Shown: in pieces, positions 1 to 11,600 of the stretch
How positions within the stretch are numbered: the first letter of the stretch is position 1
Layout: every line of letters starts with the position of its first letter
Assembly (NCBI GenBank): GCA_000827205.1
Contig: KN832554.1
Location: 861,263-925,262 of the forward strand
DNA: 64,000 nt
From: Plicaturopsis crispa FD-325 SS-3
Taxonomy: Eukaryota > Basidiomycota > Agaricomycetes > Amylocorticiales > Amylocorticiaceae
Direction: 5' to 3'
Translations under genes and position numbers: made by a program
The notes under the pieces: model-generated
The model's input: the letters and a program-made list of their open reading frames with translations, nothing else
Told to the model about the DNA's origin: nothing
Database searches by the model: none

Positions 1-726
1 AGAGTCAAAGTCTCTATCGTCGGTTCCCCGTAATATGGTTAGTTCACAGATAGATGTCTCGGTGCGAATGAGTCGAATTAAAGGAAAAGTGCCCGCGAGC
101 CATTTCAGCCGTGGGAGGTTCAAGGACGCAGGAGGGGCGGCAGATATATCGGACAGGGTGCCTTGCACTAGACTCAATACATGCAGCTCTTCAAGACTAG
201 GATGCCGCTGAAGAAAAGGGACGAGGGTGGAATGGTCGATTTGGCCCGTTCTAAAACAGAGAAGGTGTGGGAAATGTGAGATGGAGAGGATAGTATCGAG
301 GCCGAGGGTATCCACTGTACGCAGGAGACAACGAGTTACTTGCTTGAGGCGTCCAAGTGCGTTCCGGACCAGGCGAAAAAACGCAGGGAAGAGAGTGGGG
401 CTATGCAAACGGAAGGCCTTATTAAGAGTAAATGAAAGTCAACATTGTTTTGCTCACTTTGGGGTCATACACTCCCAATCCTCAAGATATATAGAGATGA
501 AATGGACCGAACGAGCTGCAACGCCGTTTGTGACGAGTGTCCTGCAGCACCGAACGGTTGTGTTGGGCGTCGACAGGTCAATGTCACGGTATAGCACACG
601 AGTGGCCAGCTCTCCGACTACTCTGGAAACTGTGCACAGAGTGAGAAGATCGTTGCGCGGTGCATATTCAGCAATCTCGCTGATGAGTTCAATAGGCAAG
701 TCGAGGAGGCCAATTGCAATGGACAT
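1..726 (-). CDS. F-box protein, copy 1 (3' end outside window)
   Basis: Putative substrate adaptor of an SCF ubiquitin ligase. The first exon (726 to about 463) opens with a short leader and an F-box (LLDLPIELISEIAEYAPRND, then LCTVSRVVGELATRVLY). A roughly 42-base intron (gtgagc...taataag) joins in phase to a second exon starting AFRLHSPTLFPAFFRLV, which continues as a Leu-rich region (SHFPHLLCF, HSTLVPFLQRHPSLEELHVL) to the window edge. The start is the only ATG before the F-box. The protein is nearly identical at the F-box to the gene at 906-2527, and about 85 bases of upstream sequence are also shared, so the two are tandem duplicates. Substrate unknown. F-box is family knowledge; the SCF role is inference. 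Confidence 0.8.
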
Positions 727-905
727 GGTGGTTAAAGGTCAAAGAGAAAGGAATCAGTAAATCCGAGTCGAATCCCAGTCGAGATAATTCTGACGCGACC
801 TCGTGATTCCCGGCAAATATGCATAGTACTAGTATTAAATTTGCGACCGACTCTGCGACGGCCACGACACGATATGTTTCCAGTCCCCATGATTACTGTG
901 AGTGC

Positions 906-2527
906 TTACTTGTGGCATGATGAGCTATACATGTGGCGAAGGGATTCGTCGTCGACAGGGCCAGACTGCACATCACACTCGCCGCCTCCACCGCCCAAGC
1001 TTGAGGCACCATCGCTAGCATGATCGTCCTCGTCCTCCAGATCCTCGTCAGTATAGTCCGTATAGTCTTCGTCGCCTTCGTCTTCCTCGCTCGTTGTCGT
1101 CAAAACCGCCGCTCTCCCTTTCGAGCCTCCTCCTTACGGTCTAGAGCTTCACGCGCAAGGACTAGCAACGATTTCTTTCCTTTAGTGCTCAACGTGGTAC
1201 CGAACTTTACACGCGACGGGTCGCCTAGTATCGTCTCGGCTGTGTTGAGGAACGCCGGGTGTCTGCGAGATACTTTGTCTTGAAACCAGCCAGTGCAAGG
1301 ACCGTGTGTTGACATTGGCATCCATAATCTGTTGAAGAGGAGTGACCACCTGACACCATCTGCAATAAACAGAAGCCCTCAGTCTAGCTCAGTTTGGTCG
1401 ATATCTCGAGCATGATGTTACACACTGGGAAAAAAAATTGCGGCGAGCGTAGCACATTTGTCTCCCCACTCGACGACTGTTTCGAACTGTTGGTCTAGGA
1501 CGGGATACGGTACTTCTGAAGTATGCACGCGATCGACACACGGAAGCATCAACCATTCCAGTTTCGTGAACCGTGGCAGAACCTGGCCAACACATTGTAC
1601 GAACTACTCTGGGGTGAGTACGATGTTACATGCACACATGAGCACAGAAGGCTTACATCAGGGATGGGATGATCAACTTGGAATATCGCATTTACGAACC
1701 AGAGGCTTTCGAGATCGGGGAGATGCTCGGATATCGCAATTAACATTCTGCTATCCCAGCAGGGGGAAGCAATGATTACTGACCGCAGGCTGGCCCTACA
1801 CCGTATCGAACGCAGATGAGAATCGTGGTCTGTTTCGATGGCTGCCCATATTATGGTCAGTTTACGAATAGATGAGGAAGGGCTAACGAGTCGGATTAGT
1901 GAAAATTGCCCGCGAGCAATTTCAGCCGCGGAAGGTTCAAGTAAGCAGATGCATCCGGTGTGTGTACTACTGGAGTCAACACGCGTAGCGTTTCAAGACC
2001 CGAATGCCGCTGGAGAAAAGGGACGAGGGTGGAATGCTTGATCATACAGCGCGCCTCGAAAAAGAGAAGGTGTGGAAAATGAGAGACGGAGAGAATATCG
2101 TGTCCGCGGGCATCCCGTACATTCAGGAGAAAACGGGTCACTCGAATAAGGCGTCCAAGTGCCTTCTGAACTAGGCGAAAGAAGGCAGACAAGAGAGTGG
2201 CGCTAGGCAGACGGAAGACATTATTAGGCATGAACGAATGAAAGGTCGACACTCTCTTGCTCACCCCGGATTCATACTCTCCCAATCCTCGAGCAATATA
2301 GATATGGCATGGACCGAGCGAGCTGCGACGACGTTTGTGACGAGTGTCCTGCAGCACCGAATGGTTGTTTTGGGCGTCGACAGGTCAATATCACGGTACA
2401 GCACACGGGTGGCCAGCTCTCCGACTACTCTGGAAACTGTGCACAGAGTGAGGAGATCGTTGCGCGGTGCATATTCAGCAACCTCGCTGATAAGTTCGAT
2501 AGGTAAGTCGAGGAGGCCAGTGGACAT
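906..2527 (-). CDS. F-box protein with acidic C-terminus, copy 2
   Basis: Tandem copy of the gene at 1-726. Exon 1 begins at 2527 and carries the same F-box (LLDLPIELISEVAEYAPRND). After a short intron, exon 2 (about 2230 down to 1896) holds the Leu-rich part (LSAFFRLVQKALGRLIRVTRFLL, HSTLVPFLQRHSGLETLRVL). Further exons near 1746-1549 (ISEHLPDLESLWFV) and 1321-1100 (WFQDKVSRRHPAFLNTAETIL) lead to a last exon ending at 906 that is rich in Asp/Glu (EEDEGDEDYTDYTDEDLEDEDD) with a Gly run. The WFQDKVSRRHPAF block matches RQWLRRKMAAHHPAF in the neighbour at 2662-4254, so the family shares this C-terminal module. The join just before the acidic exon needs a frame change that I could not settle, so a damaged 3' part is possible. 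Confidence 0.65.
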
Positions 2528-2661
2528 GGTGGTTAGAGGTTAAAGAGAAAGGAATCAGTAAATCCGAGTCAAGATAATTCTGACGCGATCTTGTGATTCC
2601 TAGCAAGCACGCGTTGTAACAAAGAACTTACTTACTCCGAGATACAATGCCGCTTTACACT

Positions 2662-4254
2662 TTACATACTGCCGTCTTCACCATCGACACTGTCCTCGTC
2701 CTCGTCTTCGTCCTCATCGCTGCCTTCATCCTCGTCGTCGCCATCTTCATCCTCATCCTCGTCGCCTTGAATATTCTCATCATCGCTCCCGCCTTCGGCA
2801 TCCTCGTCGTCGTCTTGGTCACTACCACTTCCGTTGAGCTCAGCCACGAGATTTTTGACCTCTGCATGCGCCTGCATGACTTCCAGCCACTCCCCCGGGA
2901 CTACCAGCCCGGCGTTCAGCACACCGTCAACCACCTTGCCCACACCCTCGAACGCCGGGTGATGCGCGGCCATTTTCCGTCGAAGCCACTGGCGCCCGGA
3001 CGAATGCTGCCCCGGATACCATATCGCGTCGCGGACATGGATCCACAGTACGTTGCCTAGAATAAACGGCGCGCAATCAGTGCGCAGTCCCCGTGTGTTT
3101 AATTGTGGGCATGGCACGCACTAGGGAGGAGGCAGGTCCTGATCGTCGGGCAAAGATTGCCCAGCTCACAGACGGTCTCGAAGTCGCTGTCTAGAGACGG
3201 CCCGAGGGTGAAGGTGAAGTATTCCATGCACGGGAGGAATATACTCTGAAGTTTTTTGAATTGCGAAAGGTTGTCGCGAATGGACACCGTTATCTGTTGC
3301 GGGTGACGGTACATTTTCTAGTGAGCATGTTCATCGACGACAGCGAAGAGAGTCCACACATACATTGCTCGAATTAGTAGGATAGATACTCGGGAGCATG
3401 CCCAATGTTAGGGACTGGATGTTGGGAAAGTGGGTCGCAATTGCGCGCACTAGGATGTCCGAGCTGCCCGACGCGGCGACTGCTACCTGCAAAGTATCTA
3501 GATGGGGGGCGTACTGCGCCAGATTGCGCACAATCCCCTCGTGGTCCTCGTCCATGGGAAGAAACGTGATGGACAGGGACCGGAGGGGTGCACCGGGGAG
3601 GACGAGGGGAACATGCTGGACGACTCCCTGGAAAGTATGCAGGCTCGGAAGGCGTACAGATTCAAAGAGGGCGGTTTCGCAGTGGTCGAGGCTACACAAG
3701 GCAATCTGCTGCAGTGACGGATGACGCTCGAGGAACGCCGCGACCGCAGCAGCGTGATTATGGTCGGTGTCGAACCTGACCAGGCGCGGCATGCAAGGAC
3801 CGGAAGGCAGGGAGATACCGTGGGGGTCATGGCAGTGGAGATCCAGCTCAAGGAGATTTTCTAGACAGGTGAGCGCGGCACGCAGCACACGATAGAACGC
3901 CGGGAAGACCGTTGGACGCCTGAGACTATTCAAGCGCTCTGAGCGTGACAATTTCGGTCTTAGCTAACGGCGTGCTTACTAGAAAACAAACGGTATGCGC
4001 GAAGCCTGGACGTTGAACGAGCGGACAGATTGGGCGGCCGTAGGATTCGCGATGAGCGTTTTGCAGCATGCCATTATGGTCGATGGCCCCACAAGAGTGA
4101 TATTGCGGTAGAGCCGGCGCGTCGCGACATGCCTGAAAGCGGTGGAAGTTCTGCAGCAAGCAATTACATCGTTTCGACGAGAGCTGTAAGCGTGGTTTAT
4201 TATCTCGTCCAAGAGCTCGATGGGCAGGTCAGAAAGTTGTTTAGCAGGTAGCAT
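2662..4254 (-). CDS. F-box/LRR protein with long polyacidic tail
   Basis: Third member of the local F-box cluster, more diverged. Start at 4254 (MLPAKQLSDLPIELLDEII); an in-frame upstream Met at 4359 exists but the F-box begins right after 4254. The F-box reads DLPIELLDEIINHAYSSRRND...CCRTSTAFRHVATRRLYRNI. Exon 2 (about 3951-3331) is a Leu-rich domain (FYRVLRAALTCLENLLELDL, HPSLQQIALCSLDH, ATHFPNIQSLTLG). Two more exons follow (3314-3099 and about 3117-2662). The last contains RQWLRRKMAAHHPAF and then roughly 60 residues made mostly of Asp and Glu with Ser/Gly. SCF adaptor role is inferred from the F-box; the acidic tail has no assigned function. Intron positions match those in the sister genes. 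Confidence 0.8.
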
Positions 4255-4531
4255 TTGAGCGTCTGTCAAACGGTTGGAAATCGACACAAACGTTGGACGA
4301 ACTTGAAGAAGACAAGAGATGCCGCGGGCGGCTAATTTGCACCAACACGTGGTTAGCATCGTTTACACACTTTGATTCTGAATGCTCAATCGACGTCGAC
4401 TCCTTAGGCCTTAGACTCGCCCGTGTCCACTCAAGCAACACGATATAGCCGGGACACAGGAGCTTACGGGTAATACTAACATGTATGACCGTGGGGTATC
4501 CATAATCGAGTGGTATTAGCATACAGGAGCT

Positions 4532-6726
4532 CTACAGGTCAAACCTAAGCCATGCATTGGTCACAGCCTTACCCTTGACACTCGTAACCGGCCCCGCCGT
4601 GCGCTGCGCGTCCGAGAGCAGCGAGCCCACGTTGATCTCAATTGCCGCAGGGGTCTTATCCGCACCCGGCTTGCTCCACGTCGCGAGCCACTCCTTCATC
4701 TTCACGAGCGCCTGCTTCTGCACGGCAAGGACAGTCGCGTCTATCGCACCGGTCTTCGTGGAGAGGTCGGAGCAGTGGAAGCCGTCGCTGACAGCGATCG
4801 TCTGCGAGGACGTGCTGGGGATGGTCCGGTTCTCTGCGGAGAGGGTCGCGTCGCGCCATGGGTCCCCTACAGACGGCGGGTCAGAGTCGTTTTTGGCAAA
4901 GATGTGAGGCTACGGCACTCACTTTTACCGTTGGCAACAAAGAGGCGGTCAACTTTCACGTCCCAGCCATGGTAGACACTGTTCGTCGCGTTGACGTTCG
5001 GCGCTGGGGCAGAGTCGAACGCTTTCGGGAACATTTGCTGGCATTGCCGCTAAATGATCCATTGTCAGAACTCGGCGTTGGATCAGGGACTGTAGAAATC
5101 ACCTCGTCGTAGATGGGCTGAATAATACGGCTGACGATAGAAGGTTTGCCGGCAGGGGGGCTTTCCTGGTAGAAGCCAACCTCGTTGCAGCTGTTAACTC
5201 GTTCATAAATTTTAGCGTTCATGCATAACAATGTGAGAAACGTACACAATCCAAAGCCACGATCGCCCGGCATTATCCACTTTCGTGTCGGTCCAGTACG
5301 ACGAGTTGGTGTTGTACGTATCGAGGCAGTCTGCAACGGTATCGTTCCCACAGACTGGCAAAGATTAGGATAAGGCACGTTCAAGTTGAATAAACGGAAC
5401 TTACTGCTCGGCAAGTAAGTCTTCTTGTAGAATGAGCCCCAGGCCTGCAGAGCATGGTCAAGTCCCCAGCCCGCAGCAGGTGCACTCTTCCCGCCCTTTA
5501 CTTCCAAAGCGTCGCAGAACTCGTAGAACTCGCCCCCCGGACCAGACGAGGGCTGGAGGTCCTGCCATGCCCAAATCGGATTGCGCACTACAGAAGTCGG
5601 TCAGCAGCGCAGAAAATGCGCAACGGAAGACTGTACTCACAGGCGCCGGCAGCGTCGTCTAGGTGGGCGACGTCCTTCATACCAAACTGGTCTTTGAGGG
5701 CCTCGATCGCGCTGTTGTTCTTGCTCGTGAAAACAGCGTCGAAATGCGACACGACGGCTTCAACGTCAGCGCTGCAGTTCTAAGTGATACGCATGTGTGA
5801 GAGGAGAGACGAGGCAGACTGTGAAGATCACTACCTTGGGCATATGTTCTCTGATAGGCTCGAAGTAGGCCCACAAGTTGCTGTGGCAGAACTGAGTATA
5901 TATTTTGAGTGGTATGTGGAAAGTCGTGCGCACGTTATTGCTTGCACAACACCAGAGGACGAGTATCCGGCATAGAAAACATCGGTCGTGCTAAGGAAGG
6001 CGTCGGTAAAATCATGTGAATGAGAATGTTTCCGCTCACTTGGTCATGGTCCACGCCGTCAATGCACCAGCATAGCTACCGCCAATGAGAACCCATGGCG
6101 CCTTGTCCGGAGTGACCTTGTTGCCGCCGGGCATGGGCAGCGTGACATTCTTTGCAAAATATTCGAGGTCGCTGACGGCCTGCGCGATCGTATGGTACTT
6201 GAGGCTCTTCACGCTCAAGTCGTTGTACGGATTCGATTTGCCGTAGAAACGGTGCTCCAGGACGACCGTCGCGCCGCTCTGCTGCTGTGCAATCTGCCCG
6301 TTGATCGTCACGTTCGTGAGGTAGCCCTCGTACCCGTCCGCGTTGCCCTCGCCGGGTGTCGTGATAATGATCGGGCCACCTTGCGCACAAATGTGAGCAC
6401 GCGACAAGCACGCGAACGCGCATTGATTTGGAGCGCGACTCACCCTTCTCATACCACTCCCATGTGTGCCAGTACCGTTGCTTGAACGTGCCGAGTCCGG
6501 GATTGGTGTGGTCGATGAGCTGGTCGAAGTAGTACGTCGTGTTGTATGGCGGCAACTTCGTCCCGTTACGGCTGACGACGGGGCCACCGAGGGGCGCGCT
6601 GATCTTGGGTATTGCTGGCGCAGGCATCATGTTCCCGTGCATTCGCCCATCGGGCAGAAGAGCCTGTGCAACAGAGCTGAAAAGGAGATGGACGCAAAAG
6701 AGTGTCGTGAGCTTGAGGGACGCCAT
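4532..6726 (-). CDS. secreted serine carboxypeptidase S28 family, paralog A
   Basis: Peptidase of MEROPS family S28 (lysosomal Pro-X carboxypeptidase / dipeptidyl peptidase II group), probably cleaving next to proline in extracellular peptides. The Met at 6726 starts a signal peptide (SLKLTTLFCVHLLFSSVAQA). The mature part has the family landmark YYFDQLIDHTNPGLGTFKQRY, TPGEGNADGY, and the nucleophile motif GGSYAG (exon 6587-6036). The C-terminal exons hold DPWRDATLSA (acid region) and SDGFHCSDLS, where His is the expected third catalytic residue. At least seven exons. The last ends at 4532 (AWLRFDL). All three catalytic regions are present, so it looks active. The paralog at 31361-33572 has matching motifs and exon layout. 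Substrate preference cannot be read from sequence. Confidence 0.92.
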
Positions 6727-8048
6727 AAATGACCTGCGGGGCTCGCTGCGGGGAGCGAAGGGGGTATAGAGTGAGTAAGTCGTACAGACCCTATGAAACC
6801 TTGTGTCGACTTACTTATAGGCTAGCATCGCGAATGATCTCCGCGTGTTTCATGATGTATGACTTCTCTTCATGTCGGCGATGTAACCGTGGGTTGGGGT
6901 TGAGCAGCATGTTTTATGCGGAAGAGGGACACAGCGAGCATGCGAGTGCATGGTAACAGATGACAACGCGCCGATAGACTAGGGATGAGGCGTAAAATCG
7001 TCGGAGCGGATCAGCGTCGAAGGGGAGATAGCATGGTTTGTCCACGCGGAGATGGACCTGACAAATTTTGCCGACAGTTTGCTGGGTTCGAGTCCGTCTC
7101 TATAGGCGATAGTACTAAAAGATAGCTGTAGGTAACGCCTGCGCGATATAGTACAGCGTGCTCGAGGGAAGGACCAGGGAAGTAAGAAGGGCGGTCTTGC
7201 AAAGCTACGCCTTGCAAAGTCTTGCAAGCAGTTTCGGGGCCAACGATCGCTGAGTTGCTGAGATTCAATATTTTCGCGCTTCCCCGCAAAGTTGAATGAG
7301 CAGCCTTGGCATCGGTAGTTGATGTAATGCCATGAATGCTAGCCTCCAGGAGGAGCTGGCTCATCTGTCGCCGCTCATCTTGTATACGACGTCTGCGCAT
7401 GCCAGGATCTCCCCCACACCATCGAATATTATTGTGTGCCTTGACGCGAACGCGAACACCTGAAGGCGCTAGCCACTCGATCCTTTGCCGGTCTCGAACA
7501 TAGCCTAGGTCTCATCGTTGCAACGGTAGAAAAATCTAGCACCCGCGTTTTCTAGTTCTGAAGCGAGTATCCAATTATCCTTGAGATCCTTGCGCGCGAA
7601 CGGCTTCAGAGACGGTCTCGATATGCTGTGCCAACTTTCATAGCACGCGAATCAGAAAATAATAAGATATGTCTCGAGCGCTCCAGCTCCAGAGCCCTGT
7701 GTATGTGCAACTGGTCTAAAACTCGGAGGTCTGATTCTCTGATAATATAGTGGTGCGTGTATGAGGATCTACGGGAAAGCTTGGGTAAGACAAAGTGACT
7801 CGTAAGTAAAAATACAGTCCAGCGTTCTCGTTGTGTGTCGGTATAATGGGCTCGGACAGGGATGCGTTACAGGCATGGCTTGGTATCGTCCTGCGTTTGG
7901 GTAGTATACAGTTCCGGAACTTCAAAATACAATCCCCATCCAGTCAATCCCGCTCGATTTTCAGTCGCAAAGTGTATGGAGGAGAGGACTTACCCGTGTA
8001 TTTCCAGTCTGCGAGACGGGTACGGCAAGAAGTTGGCACGACATGGGG
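6727..8048. other. intergenic, no gene recognised
   Basis: About 1.3 kb between the S28 gene start and the next minus-strand gene. Open frames exist on both strands (for example 7011-7400 minus) but have no recognisable motif, no convincing splice partners and Arg/Ser-rich composition typical of shadow frames. The first 60 bases upstream of the S28 start contain a TATA-like ctatac on the minus strand near 6767. No tRNA fold was found; a ttcga at 7075 lacks pairing stems. Confidence 0.5.
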
Positions 8049-8642
8049 CTAGCGTGCATGCAGTTGGGCCCGGTTGGCGCGGCGGACGAGGCGATTGACG
8101 CGTTCGCAACTTTCCATGCGCGACTCCATCATGCGCTCGAACAGTGCGAGAATCTCCCCACGAGCGTCGCCTCCCTCACCATCTCTGCGGGCGACTGTGT
8201 CTCCCACCGCATGGTGCTTCACCTTCCTGTGCGTAGATACGCCCGCAAGGTCGAGCTTGAAGTTGCTCTTTCGCCGCTGCCAGGTCGACGCGGGGACCAT
8301 ATGGAGTGGTGGCGGGGAGCTCGGCTCGTCTTTGACGCGCACGTCGTCTTCAGGAGGGTCCGGCTCTTCTTCCGGCGCTGGAAGGCGAGGAAGGTGGAGT
8401 TGGAGCTCGGTCGACGGCGTAGATGTGGATGTGGACGTGGATAGCTCGGATTGTACGTTGGCAATTGCGAGCGGCTGCTGCAGCTCGCATGCAAGGTCGA
8501 GTGCGGCGCGTGTGCGGTAAACCCACATGCACTCTTGGTGATAAAATTCTACCAGCGAGTCGAGCATGTGGACGGTGGATAGATACTGGTCATTGTCTGG
8601 CATGAGGGGTGGAGAAGGGAGCGGCATGAGTGTGCCAGTCAT
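8049..8642 (-). CDS. hypothetical protein, single exon, 197 aa
   Basis: I do not recognise this protein. It is one uninterrupted frame of 197 codons. The N-terminal third (residues about 15-55) looks folded and helical: NDQYLSTVHMLDSLVEFYHQ followed by ECMWVYRTRAALDLACEL. The middle is low complexity (a Ser/Thr run, then Pro/Glu/Asp-rich EEEPDPPEDDVRVKDEPSS). The C-terminus is basic and Arg-rich (FERMMESRMESCERVNRLVRRANRAQLHAR). No signal peptide or membrane segment. Charged tails around a helical core would suit a nuclear or scaffold protein, but that is a guess. Strong antisense open frames over the same region reflect GC-rich composition. It stands alone between two gene-poor stretches. 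Confidence 0.6.
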   Translation of the reverse strand: MTGTLMPLPSPPLMPDNDQYLSTVHMLDSLVEFYHQECMWVYRTRAALDLACELQQPLAIANVQSELSTSTSTSTPSTELQLHLPRLPAPEEEPDPPEDDVRVKDEPSSPPPLHMVPASTWQRRKSNFKLDLAGVSTHRKVKHHAVGDTVARRDGEGGDARGEILALFERMMESRMESCERVNRLVRRANRAQLHAR

Positions 8643-11600
8643 GATGACTGAATATACGAGTTGTTAGAGCGGTGAAACGAAGAATTGGGGACGACTAAGG
8701 AAAAATAAGGGGGTATAAGTAAGTACGTTACCTAGCTCTTATGCTGGCACATGTGCAAGGGCTTCCGGAGGCCTGGAGATGCGATATTCCACATTTCTGC
8801 GTTTGCATTGGGTCGAGACCGGGGTAAGTGCGAAACTTTGAAAGTCTGCGAGTGGCGGCCCGCGGGCCCCGGGTCGGTGACGGCCTTCTCGGCTTTGCGG
8901 CTCCGCCAATCATCGCCCAGCGGAATCCCAATTTGGGTCTAATCAACTTGTTCCGTCTCGAGTCTGTACGCCGAGGCTCTGTCTAATACCACGATGCTAC
9001 CGGTCTTTGTTCTCCTGGCTTTCCTCGAGCTTGCGGCGCCCGTCTTCGTACTTGCAGATGCGGTTTCACCGACGTGTCACTGATTCAATTTGTATCGCAG
9101 ATATATGGACGCCATTTCAGCCAGTGCCCCTTTCTCCGTGCGGTGCCATTCGCGTCGCGCCCAGCCCACTCTTAGAGCAACAGACAGACAAATGGGGCGT
9201 GTCTTCTCCCGAGCTTGACGTGCACAGTCGCACGGCTGCAGAGGTGTTGTACTAGGTCGTAATCGAGCGTCTAGGAGACAAGCACAAGGCCCATAGGGAC
9301 ATCCCGTCTGCCAAAGCCGTGTGTATGTTCTAGACTCGTACACCCACTGCAGCCTCTTCGTCATGATTGCCGCTTTCTAGTGTCACCTACCACAGAGCAT
9401 GGCCGAGACTGTTTTCCTCCGTCTTACAGCGAATGGCGAGTCCTTCGTACTCGATCACTTCCTAGCCAACGTCCCGCACGACGGAGCTTTCCCATGCCTT
9501 AAACGCCATTCAAAGTCCTCGGGAGCATCATTCGACATAATCTACCCATACTATATCATCTGGCGCTGCAAACGTGTCGGCCGTCCTTCTCCGCACGCCA
9601 CACTTACCGTTCTTCTCTGTATTTACGCGTCAAGTTTACGCGTCATATCGACAGAAACTGCCCCCGCCCTCAAGTCCAGACCGTGCAGGTCGTCCCGAAA
9701 GGTCATTTGTACAGTATTGGATATACATCGTTCTTGTTTTGAGTGCATTCTGTGCGTTCTTTCGTTTTTTCCGTCTGTCTGTTATCGTCTCATCTATTCC
9801 CGACTTAATCATCCCAATGCAGACCGGCGGGGGAGAGGAAAAATTGGCGCGCGCTGTGTCGTCATAGCTGAAGTGTAGAAACACCGTGGTACGGATGTAT
9901 AGGCCATATAATCCCACGCATTCGTGTCTCCCTCAGCATATTGCACCAAATGCAGTATGCTCAACGGATTAGGCTCTCCATGCTCTGTTTCTACTCCGAT
10001 TTACCGAATTAAACACCGTGGCGACGCGTCGAAAAACCGAGAACTAGGAGGACCCAGGCCCGTCGAAGGGCTTCGAAATGCCACTGACATCTCCGGCAGG
10101 ACAATGAACGTCGAACAGCACCGACGCAGTGAATCTGATGGCGGCACATATGCGGTGGAGTACCATTCGTCGAGGCCGTACTGGAGCCTGGAGGTCATGC
10201 GCGGTCGACCGGCAACCTACCATTGGCTGCATTATCATCAAGTATCTCGTCCTGATTAACGCTCGAATGCAGCGGTGACTTACCTCGACCACTCCCACAG
10301 AGTTCTGGAGCTCACAACTTCGGCGCGCCTGGATCGTCCGCGTCCTTCTGGTTGGGTCTTTGGAACCAGCGCCAGTCTCGTCATCGCATTGCTACATCGG
10401 GCTCGGCTGCTCAAGGTCTCGCATTGGCCAGCTTCGTAGGCCATCGACATGTTCGACGAATGTTTTACCCAATTGGTCATGTCGCCCCGGACATTGGCGC
10501 CTCGCACCAGTTCGCCTCATGTAAGTAGGTCGGGACGATCGGGCGCCACTTTCCACTCGTTTCCACCCGCCTGATCTCTTGACTATCAAGACCTCGGATT
10601 CGTAGAGAGACGAAGCACGACACGAATTCATATGGCCTGCTGTCGAGGCTCGGGGATATTTACAATTGCAAGAACGTCCAAAGCTATCAATATCAAACCG
10701 CCGCTATCAGGACTTTGTGGCGCTACCAAGGTATCATTGAACGCCCGTCAATCCCTACAAGGACAGCCGCCTTGGGCATTGATATGCCTCGGTGTAAATT
10801 TACTGGTGGGAACTGGTGAGTTTATTCTCCCTCACGACTTGTGCACGTAGGTCTGATGAGTGGCGTCTACATCTTTCTGCGGATCTTAGCAGCATTGATA
10901 CTCGCATGAGTGTTGAGCTCACAGTCCATTCGGCACAGTTCATTCGGGCACAAACGCGCCTACCACCGCCCGCCTCGCCTTCAACTGTGGGAAGGCACTT
11001 TGATCAGAACGCACGACTGCGTGACTATCCTCGTTGTCAACCAGTTTGGCTTCCGAGGCTATCACCCGCTACTATCCAGTGCGCGTCCACAAGCTTACTA
11101 TTGCCTTTACCAGTCATCTTTATTTCCATCGCTGTGAATAGAGAAAGCCAGCTCTTGATTGATATGCCCTTGTTCGATGTGCAATCTGTGCGTGCCTATC
11201 ACCATGTTCAGAAGACTCCCATTCACTAATCATGCTGGGATCGACGTCGTCCCCAATCAGGCGTACCCCAGCTCTAAGGATTCAAGTTGGAGAGTCATTG
11301 AACATTCGGTCAAAGCAGAGGATCGTGCTGCAAGCGCTCACCGCAAAAGCGAGTGCGTCTTTCATTATACCCGTGGATATAAATGACTGCTAAGTTGGCG
11401 CCGGGCATCCCTAGATTTTGCATCTTTCTCTTGTCTTCGTTGGATAGCCCGGCCCATGCGCCTTGACGCCCGCAAAGACGAGAAGCCCCACGCTTGTCTG
11501 CCCGTGCGCCTCTTCCAGGCCCTGTGCACCAAGTTTGGTGTGGCATGGAACCGCATATCATGCCGTTACGCAGTGTTCATCGACTGTAGCTTCGTCTGAT

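Noticed and set aside
2647-3060. Hydrophobic plus-strand open frame of 137 codons resembling a membrane protein
   Set aside because: It is antisense to the Asp/Glu-rich tail of the F-box gene; GAC/GAG codons read backwards give Val/Leu/Ile, which explains the hydrophobicity.
7060-7115. tRNA-like gggttcgagtcc
   Set aside because: The flanking bases do not form a T stem and no acceptor or anticodon stem can be built.
7011-7400. Minus-strand open frame of 129 codons
   Set aside because: No motif, no splice partners, no start context, and composition like other chance frames.
9399-9878. Plus-strand open frame of 159 codons
   Set aside because: No recognised domain, Arg/Ser/Cys-rich second half, and no consistent exons on either side; kept only as part of an unresolved stretch.
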